The position numbers and the translations under genes were made by a program. Below are positions 1 to 8,374 of a stretch of 64,000 bases of DNA, one piece after another. The stretch is from WHSW01 sp033856255 (GTDB lineage: Bacteria > Actinomycetota > Thermoleophilia > Solirubrobacterales > 70-9): assembly GCA_033856255.1 (NCBI GenBank), contig JAWVFH010000029.1:58920-122919 (forward strand). Direction: 5' to 3'. The notes below the pieces were generated by a model that had not been told where the DNA came from, did no database searches, and saw nothing but the letters and a program-made list of their open reading frames with translations. Position 1 is the stretch's first letter, and each line of letters begins with the position of its first letter.

Positions 1-905
1 CGCGGACGGTCAGTGCGCAGGTCATCGCCCTGTCCGGGTCCGCTGGGGCCATCTATCGCTCCGGCGACCAGATCGTCACCGCCCCCCCGGTGGGCACCCC
101 ATGTGGAGCTGCCACCGTGCACAACACGGACCTGATCGTGGTCACCGGCGGCCCCGACTCGCTCGGCACGGTCGATGCCGCGCCGGAAATCGCGACCGAT
201 CTCGCTCCCGGCTTCACCGACGAGCCGGGCTCCTCGGACGAGATCGAGATCGTGCTCGATCTCGGCTTGGGCGAGAACATCGCGAGGTTCGGCGTCGCAG
301 CCGGCGCCCCCGTGCCTCCGCTCGAGATCACCATCGGGATGTCGGGCTCGCAGGCGGTCGCGAATCTGAACGCCGGCGAGGTCGACGGCATCGATGCCGA
401 CGTGACGCTCAGCGGGGTGGAGGAGATCTACACCGGCTTCGGGCCCACCAACGACATCCGCGGCGACGGCAGCGCCGGCGCCGGTGGACAACCGTTCGGG
501 GCGAGGCTCGTGCTCGCCGGCGGCGAGGGCGATGACGCATTGATCGGTGGAGCGGGCAAGGACGTGCTCTTAGGCAACGGCGGCAACGATCTGCTCGACG
601 GCGCCGCAGGCACTGACGGCTCCCTCGACGGTGGCCCCGGCAACGATCTGGTCCGCGGTGGCGCCGGGGACGACAAGCAGGCGATCTCGGGCGGAGACGG
701 CGATGACCTCGTCTCGGGCGGCGCCGGTGGGGACCGAACGCTCCAGGGCGGTCCCGGCAACGACCGGGTCCGTGGTGGCGCCGGCCGGGACCGGCTGTTC
801 GGAGACGAGGGCGATGACGCCCTGGACGGCGGCGCGGGACAGCACGACAAGTGCGATGGGGGCTCCGGCACTGACCGGATCAGCGCTTGCGAGTCCGGGC
901 CGTAG
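1..905 (+). CDS. RTX-like calcium-binding repeat protein, 5' end outside window
   Basis: The reading frame is open from the window edge, so the N-terminus is missing and the GTG at 90 need not be the start. The first half has no recognisable domain. From about base 510 onward it is built of glycine/aspartate nonapeptide repeats (GGEGDD, GGAGKD, GGPGND, GGAGDD, GDEGDD), the Ca2+-binding beta-roll pattern of hemolysin-type proteins. It ends with a pair of cysteines in a CDGGSG...ACE motif that resembles the ends of two other repeat proteins in this window. A secreted or cell-surface location is inferred from the family; no signal peptide is visible in this fragment. The function is unknown. It faces the minus-strand epimerase gene across 16 bases. 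Confidence 0.85.
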   Translation, partial: RTVSAQVIALSGSAGAIYRSGDQIVTAPPVGTPCGAATVHNTDLIVVTGGPDSLGTVDAAPEIATDLAPGFTDEPGSSDEIEIVLDLGLGENIARFGVAAGAPVPPLEITIGMSGSQAVANLNAGEVDGIDADVTLSGVEEIYTGFGPTNDIRGDGSAGAGGQPFGARLVLAGGEGDDALIGGAGKDVLLGNGGNDLLDGAAGTDGSLDGGPGNDLVRGGAGDDKQAISGGDGDDLVSGGAGGDRTLQGGPGNDRVRGGAGRDRLFGDEGDDALDGGAGQHDKCDGGSGTDRISACESGP

Positions 906-921
906 CGCCGTACCGGGTCGC

Positions 922-1332
922 CTAGTGGTTGGCCGCGGGCTCGACCAGCTCGGTCAGCACGCCGCCGGTCGCCTTCGGGTGCAGGAAGGCGACCCGGCTG
1001 TTGCGGATCCCGGTCCGCGGCTCCGAGTCGATCAGCGCGACGCCGGCCTCGGCGAGCTGGGCGAGCACGGCGTCGATCTCCTCGACCCGGTAGGCGACGT
1101 GATGAAGCCCGGGCCCCTGACGCTCGAGGAACTTTCCGACCGGTGTATCCGGCCCCAGCGGGCTGAGGAGCTCGACGTGGGTGTCGCCGACGTCCAGCAG
1201 AACGGCCTCCACGCCCTGCTCGGCGACCGTCTCGCGGTGAGCGACGGGCATCCGCATGGTGCCCTCGTAGAGCTCGAGCGCCGCGTCGAGGTCCGCGACG
1301 GCAACGCCCACATGGTCGATCAGCCCGAACAT
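922..1332 (-). CDS. mce: methylmalonyl-CoA epimerase
   Basis: A 136-residue VOC-fold protein, the usual length for methylmalonyl-CoA epimerase, which interconverts the (2S) and (2R) forms of methylmalonyl-CoA in propionyl-CoA metabolism. Two glyoxalase half-modules are visible: LIDHVGVAVADLDAA at the start and GPGLHHVAYRVEEID from about residue 74. Expected metal ligands are present as His7, His77 or His78, and Glu128 near the end (LTELVEP). The start ATG has a TAGACT hexamer 8 nt upstream and no clear ribosome binding site. It lies 32 nt downstream of the ftsH-like gene and may also be read from that operon. Mutase genes are not in the window. Confidence 0.9.
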   Translation of the reverse strand: MFGLIDHVGVAVADLDAALELYEGTMRMPVAHRETVAEQGVEAVLLDVGDTHVELLSPLGPDTPVGKFLERQGPGLHHVAYRVEEIDAVLAQLAEAGVALIDSEPRTGIRNSRVAFLHPKATGGVLTELVEPAANH

Positions 1333-1340
1333 CGGGCCGG

Positions 1341-1346
1341 AGTCTA
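1341..1346 (-). promoter_or_regulatory. -10-like hexamer TAGACT for the epimerase gene
   Basis: On the minus strand TAGACT lies 8 nt before the epimerase ATG, at the edge of the leaderless spacing seen elsewhere in the window. No convincing -35 element is visible. Confidence 0.4.
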
Positions 1347-1364
1347 CGGCGCCCGCCGAGGTGC

Positions 1365-2921
1365 CTATTGCTCTTCGGGCGGTTTGCTGACCAGCGCGGC
1401 GGCGCGGGCGGACGACGTGGGCTCGGGGAACTCGATCTCCGGGTCACGGCGGGCGCGGGAAGCGTCCATGATCGCCTGGATCTCATCCCGCTCGATCACT
1501 TCCTGGACCAGGAGCCGCTCGGCGATCAGGTCGAGCAGGTCGCGGTGGGCGGTGAGCAGCTCGGTGGCGCCGCGGTAGGCCTCCTCGGCGATCTCCTGGA
1601 CCTCCTCGTCGCGCGTCTGGCGCATCGACTCGGAGAGCGTGGTGTCGGTGGCCTGAACCTGGTGGGAGCGGATCGAGGTGCCCATCCCGTACTCGTGGAC
1701 CATCGAGCGGGCGATCGCCGTCACCCGGCTGAGGTCGTCGGCGGCGCCGGTGGTGACGCGCCCGAAGGCGATCTGCTCGGAGACGCGCCCGGCGAGCAGG
1801 ACCTTCATGTAGTCGATCAGCTCCTGGCGCGACTTCAGGTACCGGTCCTCCTGCGGCAGGTTGAGGGTGTAGCCCAGCGCCTTGCCGCGGGGGACGATCG
1901 AGACCTTCTGCACCTTGTCGACGCTCGGCAGCAGCTCGGAGATCAGCGCGTGCCCGGCCTCGTGCCACGCGACGACGCGCTTCTCGTGCGCGGTGATCAC
2001 CTTGCGCGACTGCAGGCCGGCGACGACGCGCTCGAAGGCGTCCTCGAAGTCCGACTGGGTGATGAACTCGCGCTTGCGGCGCCCGGCCAGGATCGCCGCC
2101 TCGTTGGCGAGGTTGGCGAGGTCGGCGCCGGTCAGCCCAGCGGCGTGGCGGGCGACGCGCTCGAGGTCGATGTCCTGGGCCAGCGGCTTGTCACGGGTGT
2201 GGACCTCGAGGATCTGACGGCGCCCGTTCATGTCCGGCGGCGGCACGAAGACCTGGCGGTCGAAGCGACCTGGGCGAAGCAGCGCCTTGTCGAGCTTCTC
2301 GAGCATGTTCGAGGCGGCCATCACGACGACGCTGTCGCGGGCGTCGAAGCCGTCCATCTCGACCAGCAGCTGGTTCAGCGTCTGGTCGCGCTCGCCGGAG
2401 ATGTCGGACCCGCGATGGGCGCCGACGGCGTCGAGCTCGTCGATGAAGATGATCGCGGGCGCGTTGTCGCGCGCCTCGTTGAACAGGCGCCGGATCCGCG
2501 CCGCGCCGAGTCCGGCGAACATCTCGATGAACGAGGAGGCGGACTGGCTGAAGAACTGGGCGCCGGACTCGTGCGCCACGGCCTTCGCCAGCAGCGTCTT
2601 GCCGGTGCCCGGCGGGCCGTGCAGGAGGATCCCCTTCGGGACCTTGGCACCGAGCTGCTTGAAGCGCTTCGGATGGGTCAGGAACTCGACCACCTCACGC
2701 AGCTCGTCCTTGGTCTCGTCGACGCCGGCGACGTCGGACCAGTTGACGGCGGACTTGGAGCGTGGGCTGATCTCCTGCGGCTTCGTCCGCGGCATCAGCC
2801 GCATCATCCGCCACATGAAATAGATGATCACTCCGAACAGGAGGATCGGGGCCCAGGGGATGAGCCAGTTGCTGAGGAACTCCTCGTAGGAGTCGATCCC
2901 TAGGAAAGCGAGTGCAGTCAT
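1365..2921 (-). CDS. ftsH: FtsH-family AAA+ zinc metalloprotease, short form
   Basis: Membrane-anchored ATP-dependent protease of the FtsH family, 518 residues against about 600-650 for typical FtsH. One transmembrane segment lies at about residues 19-40. The periplasmic domain and second membrane helix of classical FtsH are absent. The AAA module is complete: Walker A GPPGTGK at 102-108, Walker B IIFIDE at about 157-162, and the second region of homology LLRPGRFDRQ at about 214-223. The pore loop reads MFAGLG where the family normally has FVGVG. The peptidase domain has HEAGH at 320-324 and a downstream Asp in GAADD. An AGGAGG sequence sits about 13 nt before the ATG. It is third in an operon after the M20 peptidase and the DUF1385 gene. 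Whether it is the housekeeping FtsH or a paralogue cannot be told from here. Confidence 0.93.
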   Translation of the reverse strand: MTALAFLGIDSYEEFLSNWLIPWAPILLFGVIIYFMWRMMRLMPRTKPQEISPRSKSAVNWSDVAGVDETKDELREVVEFLTHPKRFKQLGAKVPKGILLHGPPGTGKTLLAKAVAHESGAQFFSQSASSFIEMFAGLGAARIRRLFNEARDNAPAIIFIDELDAVGAHRGSDISGERDQTLNQLLVEMDGFDARDSVVVMAASNMLEKLDKALLRPGRFDRQVFVPPPDMNGRRQILEVHTRDKPLAQDIDLERVARHAAGLTGADLANLANEAAILAGRRKREFITQSDFEDAFERVVAGLQSRKVITAHEKRVVAWHEAGHALISELLPSVDKVQKVSIVPRGKALGYTLNLPQEDRYLKSRQELIDYMKVLLAGRVSEQIAFGRVTTGAADDLSRVTAIARSMVHEYGMGTSIRSHQVQATDTTLSESMRQTRDEEVQEIAEEAYRGATELLTAHRDLLDLIAERLLVQEVIERDEIQAIMDASRARRDPEIEFPEPTSSARAAALVSKPPEEQ

Positions 2922-2948
2922 CGTCGAAAAGGAGCCCTCCTGGCCCCC

Positions 2949-3779
2949 TCACACGGTATCGGCAGGAACCTCCTCCAGCCGTAGGATTTCGTTCAAAGCC
3001 GCTACTCCGACCTCGAGCTGCTCGGCGCTCGGCTCCCGGGTGGAGATCAGCCGCTGGATCTCGTACCCCGGACCGTGGACCGCCCGGCCGATCGCCGAGC
3101 CGGGGTTTCGCTCGGCGAAGACGAAGAGCTCGACCGCGCCTCCGACCCCCGCCAGCGCCGCGATCCCGCGCGCGAGAGGACCGGGCTCGTCGATCAGCCG
3201 CTCGACCAGCACCTGGCCGGCGATCGAGAGGGCGAGCATCGGCCCGATCAGGTTCGAGCCGCAGCGCCGGTGCTCCTTCGGCACCTCGCTCGGGTCGCGT
3301 CCCTGCTCGTAGCCGCCGATCGCCTTGTGCTCGACGGCGTGGTAGGAGGCGAGCGCGGGATCGCGCAGGGCGGCGAGCGCCGGCAGCGTGCCGAGCGCGG
3401 CAACGGCGAGCTCGCGCAGGACCGTCGCCGGCCGCCGCCGCCGCAGGAGGTTCGAGCCGACGACGCTGGCGCCGACGACGGCGACGACGAGCGGATCCTC
3501 GAACGGCAGCCGCGCCGACCGCAACCGCGAGCGCGCCAGCGGCACGACCGCCATCGCCTCGGCCAGTCGCAGCGGTCCGCGCAGCAGCGGGGTCGAGCCC
3601 AGGCCCCCGCGCGCCAGCGTCGGCTTGGGCCCCGACGCGACCTCGATCTCGCCGCTCGGCGCCCGGGCGGCGGCGGCCCAGGACGTCGGCCCGTGGATCA
3701 GCAGCCCGTTGCGCAACGCCATCCCGCCAAGGCGGATCGGCGCCGGCCGGTCGTGCGGCTGCGAGCCGTTGGTCGTCAA
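2949..3779 (-). CDS. DUF1385 family membrane protein (YqhQ-like)
   Basis: A 276-residue protein with the signature blocks of DUF1385: GGMALRNGLLIHGP near the N-terminus, HAVEHKAIGGYEQG in the middle and HRRCGSNLIGP after it, followed by hydrophobic segments. The biochemical role of this family is not established. The start is a TTG whose last two bases form the TGA stop of the upstream M20 peptidase gene, a 4-nt TTGA overlap that indicates translational coupling. The next gene downstream, ftsH, begins 27 nt after this stop. The family assignment is firm; the TTG start rests on the overlap. Confidence 0.85.
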   Translation of the reverse strand: MTTNGSQPHDRPAPIRLGGMALRNGLLIHGPTSWAAAARAPSGEIEVASGPKPTLARGGLGSTPLLRGPLRLAEAMAVVPLARSRLRSARLPFEDPLVVAVVGASVVGSNLLRRRRPATVLRELAVAALGTLPALAALRDPALASYHAVEHKAIGGYEQGRDPSEVPKEHRRCGSNLIGPMLALSIAGQVLVERLIDEPGPLARGIAALAGVGGAVELFVFAERNPGSAIGRAVHGPGYEIQRLISTREPSAEQLEVGVAALNEILRLEEVPADTV

Positions 3780-5122
3780 CCCAACACCCGGCGGCAGAGG
3801 TCGGCGTAAAACCGCGCCGCCATCTCGATGTCGGCGACGGCCGCCCGCTCGTCGGCGCTGTGGATCAGCGGCTCGGCCTCGAGCAGCCCCATCCGGCGCT
3901 GGGGGCAGAACCCGTAGACGGTGGCGGCGTCGAAGGCCTTGCGGAACCAGTGGCTGTCGCTGAACCCGGCCATCACGATCGGGACCAGGGTCGCCTCCGG
4001 GTCCAGCTCCGCCAGCGATGCCGCGATCGCGTCGGCCAGCGGCGACTTCGCCGGCGAGCTGTTGCCGGTCACGGTCTCGGTGAACTCGACCTCGAGCCCC
4101 TCCATGCTGGGGCCGAGCAGCGCTCGCACGTGCCGCTCAGCCTCCTCGGTGCCGCCGCCGGGCGGCACCCGGCAGTCGACCAGGACCTCGGCCTGCGAGG
4201 GGACGACGTTGTCCTTGTCCGAGGCGTGCGCCTTCGTCGGCACCATCGTCACCCGCAGCATCGGCTCGGCGATGTACTCGGTCACCGGTGCCGAGATCGC
4301 CCGCAGGCGCTCGACCGACGCCTCGAGCTCGCTCGGGCCGGCGCTCTCCAGATCCTCGCCGAGCAGCGCGCTGAGGAAGGCGATGCCCTCCGGGGAGGCC
4401 TCGAGCGGCGGCTGGTCTCGCAGTCGCACCAGCGCCGGCGCGAGCTTCAGCAGCGCGTTGTCGCCGAGCGCCGGGACCGAGGCGTGGCCCGCCACGCCGC
4501 GGGCCCGCAGGAGAAAGCGGTTGACGCCCTTCTCGCCGACGCAGAGCGGATAGAAGCGCCGCCCGCCGAGCTCGAACGAGAGCCCGCCGCCCTCGTTGAC
4601 GACCAGGTCGCTGCGCACCGCCTCCGGGTGCTCCTCGCAGAGCCACTCGGCGCCGGCCGCCGCGCCCATCTCCTCGTCGGCGGTGATCACCAGCTTCAGC
4701 GAGCCGGTCGCCGGGCGCCAGCCGGAGTCGGCGAGCTCGAGCGCCGCCGCGACCTCGGCGGCGACCTGGCCCTTCATGTCCTGGGCGCCGCGGCCGAGGA
4801 CCTCGCCGTCGACGACATCGCCCGACCAGGGGCTGAAGCTCCACTCGTCCGGATCCGCCGGGACGGTGTCGACGTGGCCGAGCAGGCAGAGCGTCTGCCC
4901 GGCCGACTGGCCCTCGAGGTCGGCGACCAGGTTCGGGCGTCCGGGCTCGGCGGCGAGCAGCGTGACCTCGAAGCCGGCGTCGCGGAGCTTCTCGGCGAGC
5001 GGCTCCTGGACGCGGTCCTCGTTGCCGGGCGGGTTGACGGTGTCGGCGCGGATCAACTCCGACAGCAACTCGACCGCCCGTGCCCCGAGCGCGCCCTCAG
5101 CGACGGCCGCCGGTTCGACCAT
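3776..5122 (-). CDS. M20 family metallopeptidase (ArgE/DapE/CPG2-like)
   Basis: Zinc-dependent M20 amidohydrolase of 448 residues, a normal length. Metal-binding features are in place: His83 and Asp85 in LLGHVDTVPAD, the bridging Asp115 in GRGAQDMKGQ, and the catalytic and binding Glu pair at 150-151 in ITADEEMG. The lid/dimerisation domain follows (around residues 200-330). Family members remove acyl groups from amino acids or cut short peptides; the substrate cannot be assigned here. It heads the operon running to the DUF1385, ftsH and epimerase genes. TAACCT ends exactly 6 nt before the ATG, so the mRNA is probably leaderless. Confidence 0.9.
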   Translation of the reverse strand: MVEPAAVAEGALGARAVELLSELIRADTVNPPGNEDRVQEPLAEKLRDAGFEVTLLAAEPGRPNLVADLEGQSAGQTLCLLGHVDTVPADPDEWSFSPWSGDVVDGEVLGRGAQDMKGQVAAEVAAALELADSGWRPATGSLKLVITADEEMGAAAGAEWLCEEHPEAVRSDLVVNEGGGLSFELGGRRFYPLCVGEKGVNRFLLRARGVAGHASVPALGDNALLKLAPALVRLRDQPPLEASPEGIAFLSALLGEDLESAGPSELEASVERLRAISAPVTEYIAEPMLRVTMVPTKAHASDKDNVVPSQAEVLVDCRVPPGGGTEEAERHVRALLGPSMEGLEVEFTETVTGNSSPAKSPLADAIAASLAELDPEATLVPIVMAGFSDSHWFRKAFDAATVYGFCPQRRMGLLEAEPLIHSADERAAVADIEMAARFYADLCRRVLG

Positions 5123-5128
5123 GACCTC

Positions 5129-5134
5129 AGGTTA
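5129..5134 (-). promoter_or_regulatory. -10-like hexamer TAACCT, leaderless promoter of the M20 operon
   Basis: TAACCT on the minus strand is separated from the M20 peptidase ATG by 6 nt. This predicts transcription starting at or next to the start codon. It lies back to back with the rarA leader promoter at 5153. Confidence 0.6.
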
Positions 5135-5152
5135 CCCGTGGTGCGCTGCGGC

Positions 5153-5158
5153 CATACT
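5153..5158 (+). promoter_or_regulatory. -10-like hexamer CATACT, leaderless promoter of the rarA unit
   Basis: CATACT is followed after 7 nt by the ATG of the 21-codon ORF. The surrounding GGCCATACTGAG is identical to the sequence at the LAL regulator promoter (47719-47730), which supports both as real promoters. Confidence 0.6.
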
Positions 5159-5165
5159 GAGCTCG

Positions 5166-5231
5166 ATGGCGGATTCGAACGTGGAGCTGGTGCGCGAGGC
5201 CCTGAGCGCGATCGCCGCGGGGCGATCGTGA
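5166..5231 (+). CDS. 21-residue leader peptide ORF coupled to rarA
   Basis: A short ORF reading MADSNVELVREALSAIAAGRS. Its ATG is placed 7 nt after a good -10-like hexamer, and its TGA overlaps the rarA GTG in a GTGA, as in the other coupled pairs here. Both ends therefore look functional although the product is tiny. The peptide resembles the first helix of SnoaL/NTF2-like proteins, which often begin with NVELVR and then AxxAxAxGD. It could be the stump of such a gene kept as a translated leader, or a regulatory peptide. Translation is inferred, not shown. Confidence 0.5.
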   Translation: MADSNVELVREALSAIAAGRS

Positions 5232-6574
5232 GCGGGCGGCTGTTCGAGGCCGAGGGCCCGGAGGGCGGGGACCGCCGCACCGCGGTGCCGGCGGGGGAGG
5301 CGCCGCTGGCCGTGCGGATGCGCCCCCGGACGCTGGCCGAGCTGGTCGGGCAGCAACACCTGCTCGGCGACGGCTCGACCCTGCGCACCGCGATCGAAAC
5401 CGGCGAGCCGCACTCGATGATCCTCTACGGGCCGCCGGGCACCGGCAAGACGACGCTGGCGCGGATCGTCGCCACCGCCGCTCGCGGCGCCTTCGAGGAA
5501 GAGTCGGCGGTCAACGCCGGCCGGGCCGAGGTGCGGGCGGTGATCGGGCGCGCCGCCGAGCGCCGCCGCGGCACCGGACAGCCAACGATCTTCTTCCTCG
5601 ACGAGATCCACCGCTTCAACAAGGCCCAGCAGGACGCGCTGCTGCCGGCCGTCGAGGAGGGGCTGGTGACCCTGATCGGGGCGACGACCGAGAACCCCTA
5701 CTTCGAGGTCAACTCCGCGCTGCTCTCGCGCAGCCAGATCTACGAGCTGCGGGCGCTCGAGCCGGCCGACGTGCGCGACCTGCTCGAGCGGGCGCTGGCG
5801 GACGGCGAGCGGGGGATCGACGAGCCGCCGCCGGTCGACGAGGAGGCGCTCGAGCTGCTTGCGGTCCGTTCCGGCGGCGACGCCCGCACGGCGCTCTCGG
5901 CGCTCGAACGCGCGGCCGAGACCGCGCGCGCCGTCGGCGGGCCGATCGACCTGGCGGCCGCCGAGGACGCGCTGCAGCGCAAGGCGGTGAGCTTCGACAA
6001 GGGCGGCGATCAGCACTACGACTACGCCTCGGCGCTGATCAAGTCGATGCGCGGTTCCGACCCCGACGCGGCGCTCTATTACCTGGCGGCGATGCTCGAG
6101 GGCGGCGAGGACCCGCGCTTCATCGCCCGCCGGATGGTGATCCTCGCCTCCGAGGACGTCGGCAACGCCGACCCACAGGCGCTGGTCGTCGCTACGGCCG
6201 CCGGCGCGGCTGTGGACCGCGTGGGGTTGCCCGAGTGCGCCCTCAACCTCGCCCAGGCGGCCGTCTACCTGGCGATGGCACCGAAATCCAACCGCTCTTA
6301 CCGCGGCCTGCGCGACGCTCAGCAGCACATCCGCGAGCACGGCGCCAAGCTCCCGCCCGACTACCTGCGCGACGCCCACTACGCGGGGGCGAGGAAACTC
6401 GGACGGGGCGAGGGCTACAAGTATGCCCACGACGAGCCCGGCGCCGTCTCCGACCAGCCGCTGCTGCCCGAGGAGGTCCAGGCCGAGCGCTTCTACGAGC
6501 CCAGCGACCGCGGCTTCGAGGCGGAGCTCGCCGAGCGGCTCGAGGCCCTGCGCAAGCGTCGCGAAGGCAAGTAG
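5228..6574 (+). CDS. rarA: replication-associated recombination protein A (RarA/MgsA)
   Basis: AAA+ ATPase of the RarA/MgsA/WRNIP1 family, 448 residues, related to clamp-loader subunits and acting at stalled replication forks. It shows LAELVGQQHLLG near the N-terminus, Walker A GPPGTGKT at about 68-75, Walker B FFLDEIHRF, sensor I GATTENP and the arginine-finger region LLSRSQIY. The C-terminal tetramerisation part includes DPDAALYYLAAMLEGGEDP and SEDVGNADP, typical of the family. The GTG start at 5228 overlaps the stop of the 21-codon ORF; the open frame continues far upstream but that part is out of context with any family. A 7-bp hairpin follows the gene at 6607. Confidence 0.95.
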   Translation: MSGRLFEAEGPEGGDRRTAVPAGEAPLAVRMRPRTLAELVGQQHLLGDGSTLRTAIETGEPHSMILYGPPGTGKTTLARIVATAARGAFEEESAVNAGRAEVRAVIGRAAERRRGTGQPTIFFLDEIHRFNKAQQDALLPAVEEGLVTLIGATTENPYFEVNSALLSRSQIYELRALEPADVRDLLERALADGERGIDEPPPVDEEALELLAVRSGGDARTALSALERAAETARAVGGPIDLAAAEDALQRKAVSFDKGGDQHYDYASALIKSMRGSDPDAALYYLAAMLEGGEDPRFIARRMVILASEDVGNADPQALVVATAAGAAVDRVGLPECALNLAQAAVYLAMAPKSNRSYRGLRDAQQHIREHGAKLPPDYLRDAHYAGARKLGRGEGYKYAHDEPGAVSDQPLLPEEVQAERFYEPSDRGFEAELAERLEALRKRREGK

Positions 6575-6606
6575 CGATTCAGACAAGCGGCCGCCGCCGG
6601 TGTCGA

Positions 6607-6626
6607 CAAGCGGCTCGGCCCGCTTG
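6607..6626 (+). terminator. GC-rich hairpin downstream of rarA, possible terminator
   Basis: CAAGCGG and CCGCTTG form a perfect 7-bp stem with a 6-nt loop, 32 nt after the rarA stop. There is no U-tract after it, so it may only be a 3'-end stabiliser. Confidence 0.35.
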
Positions 6627-6707
6627 CGACGGCAGTCGGCGACGGCCGCGGTACGCAGATACCCGCGGCAGGCATGAGTAACCCGCCCCCGGCGGCGGCG
6701 TCAAGCA

Positions 6708-6713
6708 TAGAAT
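6708..6713 (+). promoter_or_regulatory. -10-like hexamer TAGAAT before the aldehyde dehydrogenase gene
   Basis: TAGAAT ends 10 nt before the ATG at 6724. This would give a leader of only a few bases. No Shine-Dalgarno sequence is visible in between. Confidence 0.45.
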
Positions 6714-6723
6714 CGCCCCCCGG

Positions 6724-8289
6724 ATGGGCCAGCTCGAATCCTTCAACCCGGCCACGGGCGAGCTCGTGGGCACAGTCGAGACGATCACGCCCGAGCAGGT
6801 CCAGGGGGTGGTCGACGACGTCGGCGAGGTCCAGCCGTTCTGGGCCCAGCTCTCGCTCGCCGACCGGGCCCGCTACATGCGCCGGGCGGCCGACGTGCTG
6901 GTCGCCGACATGGAGGAGGTCGCCGACCTGCTGACGCGCGAGCAGGGCAAGCCGCTGACCGAGAGCTACGTGATGGAGCTGATCCCGACGATCGACGGCC
7001 TGCATTGGTGCGCCGACGCCGGGCCGAAGATCCTCGCCGACGAGCGCGTCCGCTACCCGCAGCTGTTCCTGAAGACCAAGCGCAGCTTCTTCAGCTACGA
7101 GCCGCTCGGGGTGGTCGGGGTGATCGCGCCCTGGAACTACCCCTGGTCGATCCCCTTCGGCGAGGTCGCGATCGCCCTGATGGCCGGCAACGGCGTCGTC
7201 CTCAAGCCGGCCAGCCTGACGCCGCTGCTCGGCGAGCGGATCCAGCAGGTCTTCGACGACGCCGGCTTCCCCGAGGGGCTGGTGCGGACGGTGCACGGCG
7301 GTGGCGTGATCGGCCAGGCGCTCTGCGAGGCGTCGACGGCGAAGATCTTCTTCACCGGCTCGGTCGAGGTCGGCCGCAAGGTCGGCGAGATCTGCGCTCA
7401 GCGGATGAAGGGCAGCGTCCTGGAGCTGGGCGGCAAGGACCCGCAGATCGTCTGCGCCGACGCCGACCTCGCCAACGCGGTCTCGGGCTGCGTCTGGGGC
7501 GGGTTCGCGAACGCCGGCCAGACCTGCTCGGGGATCGAGCGCACCTACGTCGTCGAGGAGGTTGCCGACCGTTTCCTCGAAGGCGTCCGCCGCGAGACCG
7601 AGCGGCTCACGGTCGGCGACCCGCTCGACTGGGAGACGGAGATCGGGCCGATGGTCTCGGCCGACCAGGCCGACCTCGTCACAGGGCTCGTCGACGACGC
7701 GCTTGCCGCCGGCGCCAACCGGCTGACCGGCGGACCGGTCGAGCCGGCGGGCTTCAAGGGCCGGTTCATCGCGCCGACCGTGCTCGCCGGGGTCGAGGAC
7801 GAGATGCGGATCATGAAGGAGGAGATCTTCGGCCCCGTGGTCCCGGTGATCGTGGTCAAGGACGAAGCCGAGGCGCTCGAGCGCGCCAACGACTCGAACT
7901 TCGGCCTCGGGGCTTCCGTCTGGACCAAGGACCGCGCCAAGGGCGAGCGGATCGCCCGGCGGATCGAGTCCGGGATGGTCTGGATCAACGACCACTCCTA
8001 CTCGCACGGCGCGATGCAGTGCTCGTGGGGAGGGGTCAAGGACTCCGGCCTCGGGCGCTCGCACTCCAAGTTCGGCTTCTACGAGTGCGTGAACGTGAAG
8101 ATGGTCGCCTGGGAGCCGGGGCTGACCCGCGACTTCTGGTGGCAGCCCTACGACGGCGACCTCGGCACCGCCCTGCGCTCCTCGGCGCGGCTGCTCTACG
8201 GCCGAGGCGCAACCCGGATGCGAGGCCTGCGCGAGGGCCTCGGCCCCCTCGCCCGCGTCGGCCGCAAAACGCTGCGCAAGGGGAAATGA
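6724..8289 (+). CDS. NAD(P)-dependent aldehyde dehydrogenase
   Basis: A 521-residue member of the aldehyde dehydrogenase superfamily, which oxidises aldehydes to carboxylic acids. The fold markers are all present: APWNYPW and VLKPAS of the cofactor site, the FTGS turn, the general base Glu in LELGGKDP, and the catalytic Cys in NAGQTCSG. The C-terminal EIFGPVVPV and the WGGVKDSGLGR block are also typical. About 40 basic residues extend past the usual end. Sequence style is closest to the succinate-semialdehyde or medium-chain aldehyde group, but the substrate cannot be fixed. It is transcribed alone, probably from the TAGAAT hexamer just upstream. Confidence 0.92.
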   Translation: MGQLESFNPATGELVGTVETITPEQVQGVVDDVGEVQPFWAQLSLADRARYMRRAADVLVADMEEVADLLTREQGKPLTESYVMELIPTIDGLHWCADAGPKILADERVRYPQLFLKTKRSFFSYEPLGVVGVIAPWNYPWSIPFGEVAIALMAGNGVVLKPASLTPLLGERIQQVFDDAGFPEGLVRTVHGGGVIGQALCEASTAKIFFTGSVEVGRKVGEICAQRMKGSVLELGGKDPQIVCADADLANAVSGCVWGGFANAGQTCSGIERTYVVEEVADRFLEGVRRETERLTVGDPLDWETEIGPMVSADQADLVTGLVDDALAAGANRLTGGPVEPAGFKGRFIAPTVLAGVEDEMRIMKEEIFGPVVPVIVVKDEAEALERANDSNFGLGASVWTKDRAKGERIARRIESGMVWINDHSYSHGAMQCSWGGVKDSGLGRSHSKFGFYECVNVKMVAWEPGLTRDFWWQPYDGDLGTALRSSARLLYGRGATRMRGLREGLGPLARVGRKTLRKGK

Positions 8290-8374
8290 AGCGGGCGGCG
8301 GCGACGCTCGGCAGGTCCACCACCCCAGGCGTCGAAGCACCCCCCGAAGCCTCGACCCGCGAAAGGGGATCGGC

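Noticed and set aside
510..890. RTX nonapeptide DNA as a possible CRISPR or tandem repeat array
   Set aside because: The periodicity is at protein level (GGxGxD), the DNA units are not identical and there are no spacers. No CRISPR array was seen anywhere in the window.
2912..5227. Long open frame on the plus strand running into rarA
   Set aside because: It reads antisense to ftsH, DUF1385 and M20 genes, is rich in Arg/Pro/Ala with no domain, and rarA homology begins only after GTG 5228.
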